Assembly: GCF_001689125.2 (NCBI RefSeq)
Contig: NZ_CP015405.2
Location: 3,726,501 to 3,790,500, forward strand
Source of the DNA: Blautia pseudococcoides
GTDB taxonomy: Bacteria > Bacillota > Clostridia > Lachnospirales > Lachnospiraceae
DNA: 64,000 bases
Direction: 5' to 3'
The notes beneath the pieces were generated by a model that did no database searches, had not been told where the DNA came from, and saw only the letters and a program-made list of their open reading frames with translations. Made by a program: the position numbers and the translations under genes. Shown here one piece after another: positions 16,991 through 26,337 of the stretch. The number at the start of each line of letters is the position of its first letter. Positions within the stretch are counted from its first letter, which is position 1.

Positions 16991-19286
16991 ACTTGCTCTG
17001 GTGCTGGTGGTGCTCGTCATATTGCTGCCTTCTTTGGCTATGATGATCATCCGCCCGCACTATATCAAAGGCCAGGGTAACTCTGAGCCGAATTTTAACA
17101 CTTCCTCATTCATGAGCACACTTACACACTCCAACTATGTGCTTTATGCGGAAGAAAAGCAGAGGGAAAACCAGGCGGCTATGATCCCGTTTGACATCTT
17201 TTTCCCTTCTGCCTTAAACAACACACAAACGAAAAAGAATGAAGAGAGCAGTAACTCCGGATCCAAGTCCAATACTTCCTCACAGGAAATATCACAGGAA
17301 ACTCTGGACGAAGAAAATTTCCCCTCTTCCAAATACAAAGATACCTTCGGAGATGCCTATGAGTCCTATACTTCTGAGGAAGCCATCATCGCATCTGCCA
17401 ATGAGATTTCCAGCAAATTCTCCATATGGGAAGATAACTTCTCCACTCTGCGCTCCTATCTGCAGTACGAGGTAAGGGACGAAGACGGAAAGGTAGTGGA
17501 CTCCAACGCCACCGAGGAGCTGGAACCTCTCCTCTCCGGCGAAAAAGCGGACGCCCTGGATAAAAAGTACGCCTTCGGTGCTGTCGTCAAGTACGACGGG
17601 AGCGGAAATGTATCACAGGCCGAATTTTTTTCCGGAAAAGCCAGCAATGCCACACAGCTTCTCAACGAACAGGTCCGTCAGAACCCATGTTCTGAGTTTG
17701 ACAGCCAGTACGGTATGGATGCCCCTTTCCAGAAACCACAGGGCCGCACCTACCTTTACCTGATGACAGCCGAAAATTTGGCTACTTTTTTATCAGGCTC
17801 ACCCGGCAGCGGATATCTGGAATATCTTGGGGTCAACACTTACCAGGCAACGGATGATCTGTCCATCGTCTTTTTGACCCTGCTGGCTATGGTAGCCGCA
17901 GCTGCTTTACTGCTGCCGTTTATGAAACAACTGCAGATGGGGGATGAAAAAATCTTCCAGGCGCCTTTTGAACTGGTCTGTATCATAGCCAGCTTTATAC
18001 TGGGATTCTCCCTGTCCTTGTCCGTGGACGGCAACGCCATGAACAAAGAACCTATTTATAATGTCCTGCACAGTATTGGCGTTCCCCAGGAACTTGCCTC
18101 TATACTTCAGTATTTCTGGGGATTCATCGGATGGGCATTTATCTTCGCGGTGTGCTATTGGGCTGCCGGTTGTCTGAGATGTGTTTTTGTCATTGGACCG
18201 AAACGTTACATCCAGGAACGGGTTATCATCTACCGTATCTGGCCATGGGCAAAAAGTTTTATTAAAAATGTATACAACAGCATGCTTCATGTAAATTTGA
18301 AGGATGATACCACAAAGGTACTGATCAAGGTTGTACTGATCAACTTTATCATTCTGGGCTTTATCAGTCTCATGTGGGTCTGGGGAATCGGGGCGCTGAT
18401 CATTTACTCCATCGCACTGTTCTTCCTTATGCGAAAATACTGCAATGACCTGCAGAAACAGTATCACAAGCTGCTGGATGCAACCAACCAGCTTGCCGAC
18501 GGCAACCTAAACGGAACTATCCCTGAGGAGCTGGGGGTGTTTGAACCCTTCCGGGAGGAGATCGTCAAGATACAGAGCGGTTTCAAGATGGCTGTGGACG
18601 AAGAGGTTAAGAGCCAGAAAATGAAAACAGACCTGATCACCAATGTATCCCATGACCTGAAGACACCTCTGACAGCCATCATCACTTATGTAGATCTGCT
18701 GAAGGATGAGAATCTGCCGGATGAGGAGAGACGCCGCTACATTGAAGTGCTGGAACAGAAATCCACACGGCTGAAGCTTCTGATCGAGGATCTGTTTGAG
18801 ATCAGCAAAGCGACCAGCAGAAATGTGACGCTGAACATTATGGATGTAGACATTGTAAGCCTGATGCAGCAGGCGAAACTGGAGCTTCAGGATAAGATCG
18901 AGGCTTCCAATCTTTATTTCCGCTGGCGTCTGCCTGAGGATAAAGTGGTCCTTCCCCTTGACAGCCAGAAAACCTACCGGGTGTTTGAGAACCTTCTGGT
19001 CAATATCACCAAATACGCCATGCCGCGTACCAGAGTGTATGTGGATATGGAAAATGATGAGAAGCGGGTTCGTATTTCCATGAAGAATATCTCAGCCTCT
19101 GAGCTGAACTTTAATCCTTCGGAGATCACCGAGCGTTTTGTCCGGGGAGATGTTTCCCGGAATACAGAGGGAAGCGGACTGGGCCTGGCCATTGCCAAGA
19201 GCTTTGTAGAACTTCAGGGCGGAAACCTGCAGATCATGGTGGACGCGGACTTGTTCACTGTGGAGATTGTATTCCCGAAACCGTGA
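16962..19286 (+). CDS. Large sensor histidine kinase
   Basis: Membrane kinase of about 774 aa. It has an N-terminal helix (residues ~9-30) and an extracellular region of about 280 residues. Three or four further helices follow (TLLAMVAAAALLLPF, LVCIIASFILGF, WGFIGWAFIFAVCYWAAG, and the VLINFIILGFISLMWVWG pair). Next are a HAMP-like linker, HisKA with TNVSHDLKTPLTAI, and HATPase with GSGLGLAIAKSF. The N box is unusual (NLLVNITKYAM). The start is uncertain: the TTG at 16962 overlaps the regulator gene by 29 bp, and another TTG at 16974 fits GGGGAG better. The regulator is immediately upstream. The large sensor region suggests an envelope signal. Confidence 0.88.
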   Translation: MDIKLKNSRKLALVLVVLVILLPSLAMMIIRPHYIKGQGNSEPNFNTSSFMSTLTHSNYVLYAEEKQRENQAAMIPFDIFFPSALNNTQTKKNEESSNSGSKSNTSSQEISQETLDEENFPSSKYKDTFGDAYESYTSEEAIIASANEISSKFSIWEDNFSTLRSYLQYEVRDEDGKVVDSNATEELEPLLSGEKADALDKKYAFGAVVKYDGSGNVSQAEFFSGKASNATQLLNEQVRQNPCSEFDSQYGMDAPFQKPQGRTYLYLMTAENLATFLSGSPGSGYLEYLGVNTYQATDDLSIVFLTLLAMVAAAALLLPFMKQLQMGDEKIFQAPFELVCIIASFILGFSLSLSVDGNAMNKEPIYNVLHSIGVPQELASILQYFWGFIGWAFIFAVCYWAAGCLRCVFVIGPKRYIQERVIIYRIWPWAKSFIKNVYNSMLHVNLKDDTTKVLIKVVLINFIILGFISLMWVWGIGALIIYSIALFFLMRKYCNDLQKQYHKLLDATNQLADGNLNGTIPEELGVFEPFREEIVKIQSGFKMAVDEEVKSQKMKTDLITNVSHDLKTPLTAIITYVDLLKDENLPDEERRRYIEVLEQKSTRLKLLIEDLFEISKATSRNVTLNIMDVDIVSLMQQAKLELQDKIEASNLYFRWRLPEDKVVLPLDSQKTYRVFENLLVNITKYAMPRTRVYVDMENDEKRVRISMKNISASELNFNPSEITERFVRGDVSRNTEGSGLGLAIAKSFVELQGGNLQIMVDADLFTVEIVFPKP

Positions 19287-19326
19287 TATAAGAAAAAACA
19301 ACGTTTGATACCATGAACGCAAACAG

Positions 19327-19376
19327 CCCCGGTACTGCATACGGATTGCAGTACCGGGGTTATCTTTTTTCATTAC
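19327..19376 (+). terminator. Strong terminator after the kinase gene
   Basis: CCCCGGTACTGCA (19327-19339) pairs perfectly with TGCAGTACCGGGG (19347-19359) over a 7-nt loop and is followed by TTATCTTTTTT. Confidence 0.92.
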
Positions 19377-19585
19377 GCCCAATAGATTCTCATTCCTGTC
19401 TCGTGGCTCATGCGCTCCGGATGGCCTTTGACTCTGGATGAAAGTGCAAAGATATCTCTGTAGGAATTTTGCGCAATACAGTTTCCATCTTTGCCGGTAA
19501 TACTAACATACAGATCCCATCTCTGCCCTTCTCCATAACCATCCCTAAAATGGACAGCTTCTTTCACTGAAACCTTAAGCACCAT
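19373..19585 (-). CDS. Possible small hypothetical protein
   Basis: A 70-codon minus-strand frame beginning ATG at 19585 with AAGGA 5 nt upstream. The predicted peptide (for example GQRWDLYVSITGKDG and ALSSRVKGHPERM) has protein-like composition, but I recognise no family. It lies between a plus-strand terminator and the kinase fossil, so it could be real or a chance frame. Confidence 0.35.
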   Translation of the reverse strand: MVLKVSVKEAVHFRDGYGEGQRWDLYVSITGKDGNCIAQNSYRDIFALSSRVKGHPERMSHETGMRIYWA

Positions 19586-19799
19586 TAAGTCCTTAATTGA
19601 ACTGGAAATGAATGATACCGCAGTAAAAGCGGTTGCCGCCATGTCTGTGTTCTACCGGAACTCCCTATCCAAAGGCCGGTTCATCATTCCTTTAAAGCAG
19701 GAACTGGAGCTGACAGAGCAGTACCTTTACATACAGAGCCTCCGGTATATGGAGCTGCCCAAAGGAGGAGTAAAAAATGAAAACCTTGATAATCATTGA
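19569..19799 (+). pseudogene. Remnant of a YesM-type histidine kinase
   Basis: The plus-strand frame reads TLSTIKSLIELEMNDTAVKA, then AMSVFYRNSLSKGRF and PLKQELELTEQYLYIQSLRY. This is the characteristic His_kinase (PF06580) segment of YesM-like sensors, just after the phospho-acceptor His region. Everything upstream (sensor, HAMP, His) and the whole ATPase domain are missing; the frame hits a stop at 19536 and ends at 19799 inside the YesN gene. The fossil abuts the intact YesN-type regulator, its expected partner. It is interpreted as the residue of an internal deletion. Confidence 0.7.
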
Positions 19800-21372
19800 T
19801 GATGAGCTGTTTTTTCGTAAATCCATATGCAGCCTCATAAAGAAACAAGAGAACTATGAAATCATCGGCGAAGCCAATAACGGGGCCTCCGGTGCTGAAA
19901 TGATACGGGAATTAAAACCGGACATTGCACTTGTGGATATCTCCATGCCGGTTATGGACGGCCTGGAAATGATCCGCTCCCTTGTATCAGACTGCCGGAC
20001 AAAATTTATCCTCTCCACAGGTTACAATGACTTTGCCTATGCAAAACAGGCAATTATCCTGGGGGTAAAGGAATATCTTTTAAAGCCAGTCGACAACCGG
20101 GAACTACTTGACTGTCTTGATAAACTGAGCCAGGAAATTGACGGGGAACGCCGCAGGCAGGGTGTGATATCTGATTATTATCAGACACGGAGCCTTTACC
20201 AAAAACATATGGCACTAAATTTCTTTGGCAAAGCCATTTCCGGTGACTGTCCGCCGGAGGAATTTGCTGTGTTAAAAAAACAGGCTGAACTGGAAAGTAC
20301 CGACTGGTTCATGGTCCTGTCTTTAAAGCTGAACAATACCAATACTGCTGTGTGGAACTGGGAAACTGACCTTTCCCTCTGTCATTCCATTATGGAAAAC
20401 ATTTGTACAGAAGTCCTTCATCAAACATATGAAAATCTGCTCTATGTGGATTATTCCCTCTTCCACCAGTATATTATCCTTGGACTAAAGAACAATTTCT
20501 GTGAGGTTACACATCTGGAAAACCTTTGTGAGCACCTGATAAAACTGCTGAAAGAAACAGTACATATTCCTGTAAGTATTTTCAGCGGAACTCCAAAACA
20601 CGGTGCACAGGGAATAAAGGCTTCTTACGAGGAGGCCCTTTCCGTCCAGCACACCAGCAGCTACAAAAACCTGACGGTATTTAAGTATTATAACCCTGAA
20701 TCCCTGTCCCCTGAAATTGATATCACCTCTGATATCTGCCAGGAAATCCTGCTGTTATTGCGCAGGAAGCAGGAAGAACAGATGGTCCAATATATTTGTG
20801 CCACCTTTGACAAAATGCAGGAATCCAACTGCCATATCCGTAAAATCTATCTGACTGCAGCCCTTTTTATCACAACGCTGGACGACTTTATTACTGAGTG
20901 CGGCTGTTCGGATTTAGAATTTACAGGATTGCAGAATGCCCTGGACTCATACAAAAACTGTGAAAACATAGAACAGCTCAAAAAACTGCTTACAGATACA
21001 TATGCCTCTGTACTGGAATACCTTGGAAAAAATACAGTCTCCGGCAAAACCTCCCTTATTGCGGATATCCAGCTTTATATTGAACAGCACTATATGGACC
21101 CTGAATTGAGACTGGAATCTATTGCCTCCTATTTCTTTGTGAGCCCTCAATATCTCAGTACACTTTTCAGCCAGGAAAGCCATACTACACTGAGCAGCTA
21201 TATCAACATCTACAGGATGCACAAAGCCAAAGAATTTCTGCTGCAGCAGTCGCCATCCATCCAGAACACAGCAGCTCTGTGCGGTTTTACAGATGCCGGG
21301 TATTTCAGCAAATGTTTCAAAAAATTTTACGGAATCTCGCCTAAAAACTTTTTGGCACTACGTTCCTCCTGA
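19777..21372 (+). CDS. YesN-type response regulator with AraC DNA-binding domain
   Basis: Response regulator of 531 aa. The N-terminal receiver has TLIIIDDELFFRKS, phospho-acceptor Asp in IALVDISMPVMDGLEM and YLLKPVDNREL. A central ~280-residue region of unknown fold follows. The C-terminal AraC HTH pair (LESIASYFFVSPQYLSTLF and IQNTAALCGFTDAGYFSKCF) is complete. AAAGGAGGAG lies 7 nt before the ATG. Normally this type pairs with a YesM kinase encoded just upstream and controls sugar transport genes; here only a fossil of the kinase remains. The next gene downstream is an AEC transporter with its own apparent promoter. Confidence 0.92.
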   Translation: MKTLIIIDDELFFRKSICSLIKKQENYEIIGEANNGASGAEMIRELKPDIALVDISMPVMDGLEMIRSLVSDCRTKFILSTGYNDFAYAKQAIILGVKEYLLKPVDNRELLDCLDKLSQEIDGERRRQGVISDYYQTRSLYQKHMALNFFGKAISGDCPPEEFAVLKKQAELESTDWFMVLSLKLNNTNTAVWNWETDLSLCHSIMENICTEVLHQTYENLLYVDYSLFHQYIILGLKNNFCEVTHLENLCEHLIKLLKETVHIPVSIFSGTPKHGAQGIKASYEEALSVQHTSSYKNLTVFKYYNPESLSPEIDITSDICQEILLLLRRKQEEQMVQYICATFDKMQESNCHIRKIYLTAALFITTLDDFITECGCSDLEFTGLQNALDSYKNCENIEQLKKLLTDTYASVLEYLGKNTVSGKTSLIADIQLYIEQHYMDPELRLESIASYFFVSPQYLSTLFSQESHTTLSSYINIYRMHKAKEFLLQQSPSIQNTAALCGFTDAGYFSKCFKKFYGISPKNFLALRSS

Positions 21373-21411
21373 TGGTGTCTGCGGAATTTAGCTGCATAAA
21401 ACAGATGCTTA

Positions 21412-21440
21412 TTGCCAAAACCTTCCTTTTGTGCTAATTT
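21412..21440 (+). promoter_or_regulatory. Probable promoter of the AEC transporter gene
   Basis: TTGCCA (21412-21417) is followed after 17 bp by TGC-TAATTT (-10 at 21435-21440, extended TG). This leaves a 5' leader of about 110 nt. Confidence 0.5.
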
Positions 21441-21557
21441 AAGTAGTATTGAAAAAAGAAAGGACTATGTAACGGTTCCATGTCCACTGTTATGGCAGAT
21501 GAATGCATTACGATACGGCTGCCGTAAGGACTCTGAACGGTTACAGGACTGCAGAAC

Positions 21558-22466
21558 ATGACAGAGATCTTAACCAGGGCCGCTTCGCTTATATGCATGG
21601 TCGCCCTGGCCTTTACATTGAAAAAAATACATATCCTGAAAAAAGAGGATTTCCGTGTGGTATCCGCCCTGGTGGTGAAAATCACACTGCCCTGTGCTAT
21701 CATCATTAATTTCAGCCGGATGGATTTTGACGCTTCCCTATTCTTTTTGGTTCCCATTGGTTTCTGCGGAACCCTGTTTTTGATCGGGATCGGATATTTT
21801 ATGGCAAGAAAGAAAAGCCCGGATGAAAAAGCGTTTCAGATGATAAACCATTCCGGATTTAACATCGGTACCTTTGCCATTCCTTATCTGCACAGTTTTG
21901 TGGGACCCTCCGGTGTGATCGCGGCATCAATGTTTGACATCGGCAACGCCCTGCTCTGCACCGGCGGAACCTACGCGCTGGCTTCAAGTGTGCAGGACCC
22001 ACATAACAGGCCAACCATTGGTTCCCTGTTAAAAAAGACGTTTTCATCCATCCCCACCTTGACCTATCTGCTTATGACACTTTTAAGCCTTCTGCATATC
22101 AGGCTTCCCGATGGCATCCTCACCCTTACAGAGATCGGAGCGGATGCAAATGCATTTCTGGCAATGGCAATGCTTGGAATCGGCATGGAACTAACCTTAA
22201 ACCGCAGGCACTTCTCAGCCATCACCCGCATCCTCAGTGTCCGTTATCTGACAGCCCTGGCTTTTTCCCTGGCAGCCTGGTTCCTTCTCCCTTTTGACAG
22301 GACACTGATAAAAACACTGGTCATCCTGCTCTTCTCACCCCTGGCATCCTTTGACCCTATTTTTACAGAGAAATGCGGAGGAGATGTGGGGCTTTCCAGT
22401 GAAATTAATTCCATCAGCATAATCATAAGCATTATATGTATGACACTGCTTTTCATTATTCTATAA
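21558..22466 (+). CDS. AEC family transporter (auxin efflux carrier-like permease)
   Basis: Integral membrane protein of 302 aa with about ten predicted helices. It has the inverted-repeat organisation and gap of the auxin efflux carrier/MleP-like family: N-terminal LARAASLICMVAL-type helix, VVKITLPCAIIINFSRM, and NHSGFNIGTFAIPYL with its helix-breaking Asn/Gly. Bacterial members export or exchange organic acids such as malate; the substrate here is not known. The ATG follows AGGACTGC. It is transcribed alone, downstream of the YesN regulator, which may control it. Confidence 0.87.
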   Translation: MTEILTRAASLICMVALAFTLKKIHILKKEDFRVVSALVVKITLPCAIIINFSRMDFDASLFFLVPIGFCGTLFLIGIGYFMARKKSPDEKAFQMINHSGFNIGTFAIPYLHSFVGPSGVIAASMFDIGNALLCTGGTYALASSVQDPHNRPTIGSLLKKTFSSIPTLTYLLMTLLSLLHIRLPDGILTLTEIGADANAFLAMAMLGIGMELTLNRRHFSAITRILSVRYLTALAFSLAAWFLLPFDRTLIKTLVILLFSPLASFDPIFTEKCGGDVGLSSEINSISIIISIICMTLLFIIL

Positions 22467-22511
22467 CAAATCCCTATCCGTCATTGCGGGGGCCATTTAG
22501 CCCCTCAACGG

Positions 22512-22556
22512 AACAGCACCAGATTTTAGATGTGAATCTGAAAATCTGGTGCTGTT
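22512..22556. terminator. Long inverted repeat between converging genes
   Basis: AACAGCACCAGATTTT (22512-22527) pairs perfectly with AAAATCTGGTGCTGTT (22541-22556). No long T run follows on either strand, but the place between converging genes suits a bidirectional terminator. Confidence 0.65.
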
Positions 22557-22595
22557 TGGGAATTGGTGTGCTAGAATGAAAAAAAGCTATCCAAA

Positions 22596-23114
22596 CTATT
22601 TTATCTGTATCTGGCAAGCCCTCATAGCCTCCAGTGCATTTCTATGTCTCTCCTCCGTAACGCCCGCGCAGCAGGATGCATCCACAGAGATCACCGCCTC
22701 CGGAAGTGCTGCCTTCAATATCATAGCATTGGAAATAACACAGATATCTGTGCACAATCCTACAAGCTCTATCTCCTCATATCCATCTTTTCCCGCCAGA
22801 TGAGCCAGCATTGTACTTCCAAATGTAGGTTTTTCCGCCAACCTGCAGCCGTCTGCCAGTTTTCTCAGTTCAGGTACCAGTTCCCACCCCTCAGTCCCTC
22901 TGATGCAATGGGCCACTGGCAGGTTCCTGCCCTCCTGGGTCTCCATATAATTGGTCTCATGGGTATCAAGGGTAAACACAACTGTTTTCCCCACTGCTTT
23001 GGCTTCCCGGACCTTCTTAACCACATTTTCCACAATGGCTTTGGCCTCTTTGGAACCAAGAGCGCCTGTCACGAAATCAACCTGCATGTCAACTACTACT
23101 AATAACTGCTTCAT
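22596..23114 (-). CDS. Isochorismatase-like cysteine hydrolase
   Basis: Cytoplasmic hydrolase of 172 aa in the isochorismatase/nicotinamidase fold. The catalytic triad is visible: Asp in VVVDMQVDF, Lys in AEKPTFGS, Cys in VGLCTDICV. The strand order and the cis-peptide region fit nicotinamidase-like members, but the substrate (nicotinamide, a carbamate or another amide) is not determined. The start at 23114 (MKQLLVVVD) follows GGAGG. It is the last gene of the minus-strand run that begins with the esterase at 27324, 17 bp after butyrate kinase. Confidence 0.87.
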   Translation of the reverse strand: MKQLLVVVDMQVDFVTGALGSKEAKAIVENVVKKVREAKAVGKTVVFTLDTHETNYMETQEGRNLPVAHCIRGTEGWELVPELRKLADGCRLAEKPTFGSTMLAHLAGKDGYEEIELVGLCTDICVISNAMILKAALPEAVISVDASCCAGVTEERHRNALEAMRACQIQIK

Positions 23115-23131
23115 TGTTTTATCCTCCATTT

Positions 23132-24241
23132 TTATTGATACAGCTCGTCCTGATAGATATGAGCCTTTTCCCGTCCCTGCAGGATCCGCAGCGCGCCATA
23201 GGCCAATGCTTCCAGCTCCATCTCCCCGGGCATGATCCTGACAGGTCCCAAAAATTTAATATAATCCATGATCCAGTCTGTCAGCATCTTAGAATGAGCC
23301 ATAGCCCCGGTGAGAATTATGGCATCCACATTTCCCTTCAGGGCCGGAGCAAGCTGTCCAATCCCCTTTGCCACCTGATAGGCCTGCGCTTCGTACAACA
23401 GCTCCGCCTTTTGGTTTCCCCGGCGTATCATTTCCTCAATCTCCCGGCAGTCATAGGTTCCCAAATACGCCTTCAGACCTCCGTCCCCCCGAATTTTCCG
23501 CATGAGTTCTGCCTTTGTATACTTCCCGCTGTAACACATATCAACAATATAAATAATCGGCACACTTCCCGAACGCTGGGGAGAAAAGGCTCCCCCGTCA
23601 TCACTTAAAGCATCCACTATCTTCCCGTTCCTGTGGGCGGAAAACGAGATTCCTCCACCCATATGCGCCACCAGAAAATTCATTTCCCCGTAAGATTTTC
23701 CTGCTTCCTCCGCTGCTCTCCGGGCCATTGCTTTGCTGTTCAGTACATGGCAGAAGCTCTGCCGCACCACCTCCGGTATCCCGGTAATACGTGAGATCTC
23801 CATAAACTCGTCAGATGACACCGCGTCGTAAATATAGGCAGGTATGCCAAGAGGCGCGGCAACGGCATCTGCGATCAGCGCCCCCATATTGGAAGCATGC
23901 GGGCTGATGGGCCCCTCCAGGATCCTGTCCTTCATTGCCTGATTCACCGTATAGCCTCCGGCTTTTACAGGCGGCAGAAGGCCGCCTCTGCCCACAACCG
24001 CGCTCAATCGCTCCACCTTATATAAATTCTTTTTCAGGCAGGTCAGAACCATATCCCTTCTGAGCGGAAACTGTTCCTTTATCTCCTGATGACTGTCCAG
24101 GAAAATGGCATCATGCTCAATCTCTTCCCGGAACAGTTCTTCCCTGTCCCTGAATACTGCTATCTTCGTAGACGTAGAGCCCGGATTTACTGCAAGAATA
24201 TCGTATCCCATGGTCTCACGGTAATTGCCCACTGCCTTCAT
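23132..24241 (-). CDS. buk: Butyrate kinase
   Basis: Acetokinase-superfamily kinase that interconverts butyryl phosphate plus ADP with butyrate plus ATP. Hallmarks are the phosphate-1 motif ILAVNPGSTSTKIAVF near the N-terminus, SPHASNMGALIA, and NFLVAHMGGGISFSAHRNG with the adenosine site GAMAHSKML. The length of 369 aa is slightly longer than usual because the RBS-supported ATG (GGGAG, 8 nt away) lies ten codons before the family's normal start (MGYDILAVN). No phosphotransbutyrylase is adjacent, so the acyl-phosphate source is elsewhere or the enzyme acts on another short or branched acid. It lies 18 bp behind the DUF6320 gene. Confidence 0.93.
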   Translation of the reverse strand: MKAVGNYRETMGYDILAVNPGSTSTKIAVFRDREELFREEIEHDAIFLDSHQEIKEQFPLRRDMVLTCLKKNLYKVERLSAVVGRGGLLPPVKAGGYTVNQAMKDRILEGPISPHASNMGALIADAVAAPLGIPAYIYDAVSSDEFMEISRITGIPEVVRQSFCHVLNSKAMARRAAEEAGKSYGEMNFLVAHMGGGISFSAHRNGKIVDALSDDGGAFSPQRSGSVPIIYIVDMCYSGKYTKAELMRKIRGDGGLKAYLGTYDCREIEEMIRRGNQKAELLYEAQAYQVAKGIGQLAPALKGNVDAIILTGAMAHSKMLTDWIMDYIKFLGPVRIMPGEMELEALAYGALRILQGREKAHIYQDELYQ

Positions 24242-24259
24242 CCTTACGTCTCCCTTCTA

Positions 24260-24925
24260 TTATAAATGTGTCTTTTTCCTCAGCTCCTCACCCAGGGCTC
24301 TCCCCTTAAAAATAGCTAAGGCAGAAAGCATCAGCACTGCCCCTGCCACGCAGAGCACTGACGGCATTCTGACACTGACGGCACCGCACAGCAGAAGGAC
24401 CAGGGGAACAAGACTTCCCACAGACACCATGACCATATAAATCATATAATGCGGCACCGGTGCCCTGGTAACGAACACAATTACCCACAAAATCACATAG
24501 ACAGCCAGCAGCACAATGGGAATTCCAAAATCTACAGACCATCCTCTCCATCCCGTAATATAATCCCAGAATAAAAAAACCGCCCACAGAAGCACTGCCT
24601 CCCAAACCGCATTTTTAAACAGATTCCTCCGTTTTACAATTGCGACCGCGGATAGAATCCACATACATCCCACTCCCGCCAATACATATCCAGACCAAAA
24701 GCTACGGAATCCTAAGATCCAATTTACAGAAACCGCAGCGACACAGGCTGCAATACATACAAAGGAAAATATTCGGAATCCCATGGCCATGCGGGAGCTT
24801 TCCCTTCTCAGGTCAGGAAACATCTGGCTCTCCTCCTCCGGAGTCCCCTCCAGATTCCCCTGGCAGAGGGGACATTTTCTGCGGGGATTTCTGACTGTAA
24901 TTTTGCACCGTTTACAATACTGCAT
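24260..24925 (-). CDS. Zinc-ribbon multi-helix membrane protein (DUF6320-like)
   Basis: A 221-aa protein. The N-terminal zinc ribbon has two CXXC pairs (YCKRCKITV and CPLCQGN), followed by about six transmembrane helices and a short basic tail. I place it with DUF6320, a family of unknown function; the family name is from memory. The start at 24925 (MQYCKRC) is chosen because AAGGAGG lies 9 nt upstream; a TTG two codons earlier overlaps the acyltransferase stop. It sits 2 bp after the acyltransferase gene, pointing to a joint role in a membrane process. Confidence 0.7.
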   Translation of the reverse strand: MQYCKRCKITVRNPRRKCPLCQGNLEGTPEEESQMFPDLRRESSRMAMGFRIFSFVCIAACVAAVSVNWILGFRSFWSGYVLAGVGCMWILSAVAIVKRRNLFKNAVWEAVLLWAVFLFWDYITGWRGWSVDFGIPIVLLAVYVILWVIVFVTRAPVPHYMIYMVMVSVGSLVPLVLLLCGAVSVRMPSVLCVAGAVLMLSALAIFKGRALGEELRKKTHL

Positions 24926-24927
24926 CC

Positions 24928-26205
24928 TCAATCCCCTCCTTTTTCCCCGCCAAGGGCTATGATCTCCACCAAAATCCCCTGCTCAGTCAGCATACGGAAG
25001 AAATTTCGTTCAATCCTTGTATTTGCATACCCGGAAGTAAAGCTGACCGTCAGTTTATTTTTCCAGGAGCACATACATAGCTCCATTTTAGGCGTACTGG
25101 TGTAAAAATCAAACCAGTCAATATAAGGTTCACACTCTACGGGCATTTGAATCCTCCCAATATTGGAAAAGACAGCCGTGTCCGCAGAGGTGGAAAAAGC
25201 GGCTCCTGCCTGCATCCCCCACAATTTGAGCGGGAGAGGCAGAATGCGCATAAAAGGATTTTTCTCCATCCGCATAAATCCATTCATACGCGCTGCGATC
25301 CGCTTAGGTGTCAGCTCCTTTTTGAAGAACTCTGCTGTAAAAGCAATGACATCCTCCAGCTTTTCGCTCTGTTTTGAAAAATTATAACCAATATCAATCC
25401 ACCCGAAAAAATTTCTGACGGATGAGGAGGGAAAATAACTCCTCAGGTTCACGGGGATCATCAGGGCCACAGGCCGCTTCTTCTGTCTCGGACTCATATC
25501 CCTTGCAATGGCACAGAGAAGTACAGCCGTGAGATATACCGTTGCTGTTGTCTGAAAACTGCGCGCTGTGCTTATCAGCGCATCTGTGGGCACAATGCCT
25601 TCCACCAGTCTCATCTGCCCGTATTCCAGGCGGTGATATTTAAGCTGATGGGATTTGTATTTTGGAATATCCTCAGCAGCCTCTTTGTTGGAATAGTATT
25701 TATCAAAGCTGTCCTCAGCCATCTCCTCATCCGTGGCATCCGCCTGCACCTGGGAAACCGGGCCTTTTACACAATGGGGGTACGCTTCCATCAGGTAATA
25801 ATATATAAGGCTTTTCAAAAACTGAAGCGCCCCGGTCCCGTCCGTGAGAGCGTGATACGTCTCAAAACTGATACGCTTTTTATAATAAGTAACCTCAAAA
25901 AGAAGGTTTTTCTGGTCTCTCACGTAAATCTGACTGCAGGGCGGACGGTACTCCTCCCTGACCACAGGCCTCAGTTCTGACTCCTCCAGATAATTCCAAA
26001 ATATACCGCAGCGCAGGACACAGAGGAAAAGGCTGTAATCCTCCATACACAGATCAAGGGCCTTCTGCAGCTTTTCAGGGTTTATCTCCTCTGTAAGCTG
26101 ACAGGAAAGCCGAAAGACACGCTCATCCTTCTTCCCGCTGGTGGCAGGAAAAATCTTTGCTGTATTCTCCAGAGTCCTCCATTTTTTTCTGCTGAAATGG
26201 GCCAT
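24928..26205 (-). CDS. HXXXDG acyltransferase of the condensation/alcohol acetyltransferase type
   Basis: A 425-aa cytoplasmic protein with the catalytic motif HALTDG near residue 124 and a second conserved segment AVFSNIGRIQMP in the C-terminal half. Both are typical of the chloramphenicol-acetyltransferase-like fold shared by NRPS condensation, BAHD and AATase proteins. It is expected to move an acyl group from a CoA or carrier to an alcohol or amine. No carrier protein or NRPS module is nearby, so a free-standing O-acyltransferase is more likely. Its neighbours are an esterase 132 bp upstream and the zinc-ribbon membrane protein 2 bp downstream. Substrate unknown. Confidence 0.75.
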   Translation of the reverse strand: MAHFSRKKWRTLENTAKIFPATSGKKDERVFRLSCQLTEEINPEKLQKALDLCMEDYSLFLCVLRCGIFWNYLEESELRPVVREEYRPPCSQIYVRDQKNLLFEVTYYKKRISFETYHALTDGTGALQFLKSLIYYYLMEAYPHCVKGPVSQVQADATDEEMAEDSFDKYYSNKEAAEDIPKYKSHQLKYHRLEYGQMRLVEGIVPTDALISTARSFQTTATVYLTAVLLCAIARDMSPRQKKRPVALMIPVNLRSYFPSSSVRNFFGWIDIGYNFSKQSEKLEDVIAFTAEFFKKELTPKRIAARMNGFMRMEKNPFMRILPLPLKLWGMQAGAAFSTSADTAVFSNIGRIQMPVECEPYIDWFDFYTSTPKMELCMCSWKNKLTVSFTSGYANTRIERNFFRMLTEQGILVEIIALGGEKGGD

Positions 26206-26337
26206 TCTCTCACTTCACTTTCCGGAATGTGCATGAAACACATTTATGGCAATCGGTACGTTACACTTTATGGGACCAAATCCACCCTATAGCCGGGTAT
26301 GCAGACCGCCGGAATGAATTTCAGACACACTTTAATC

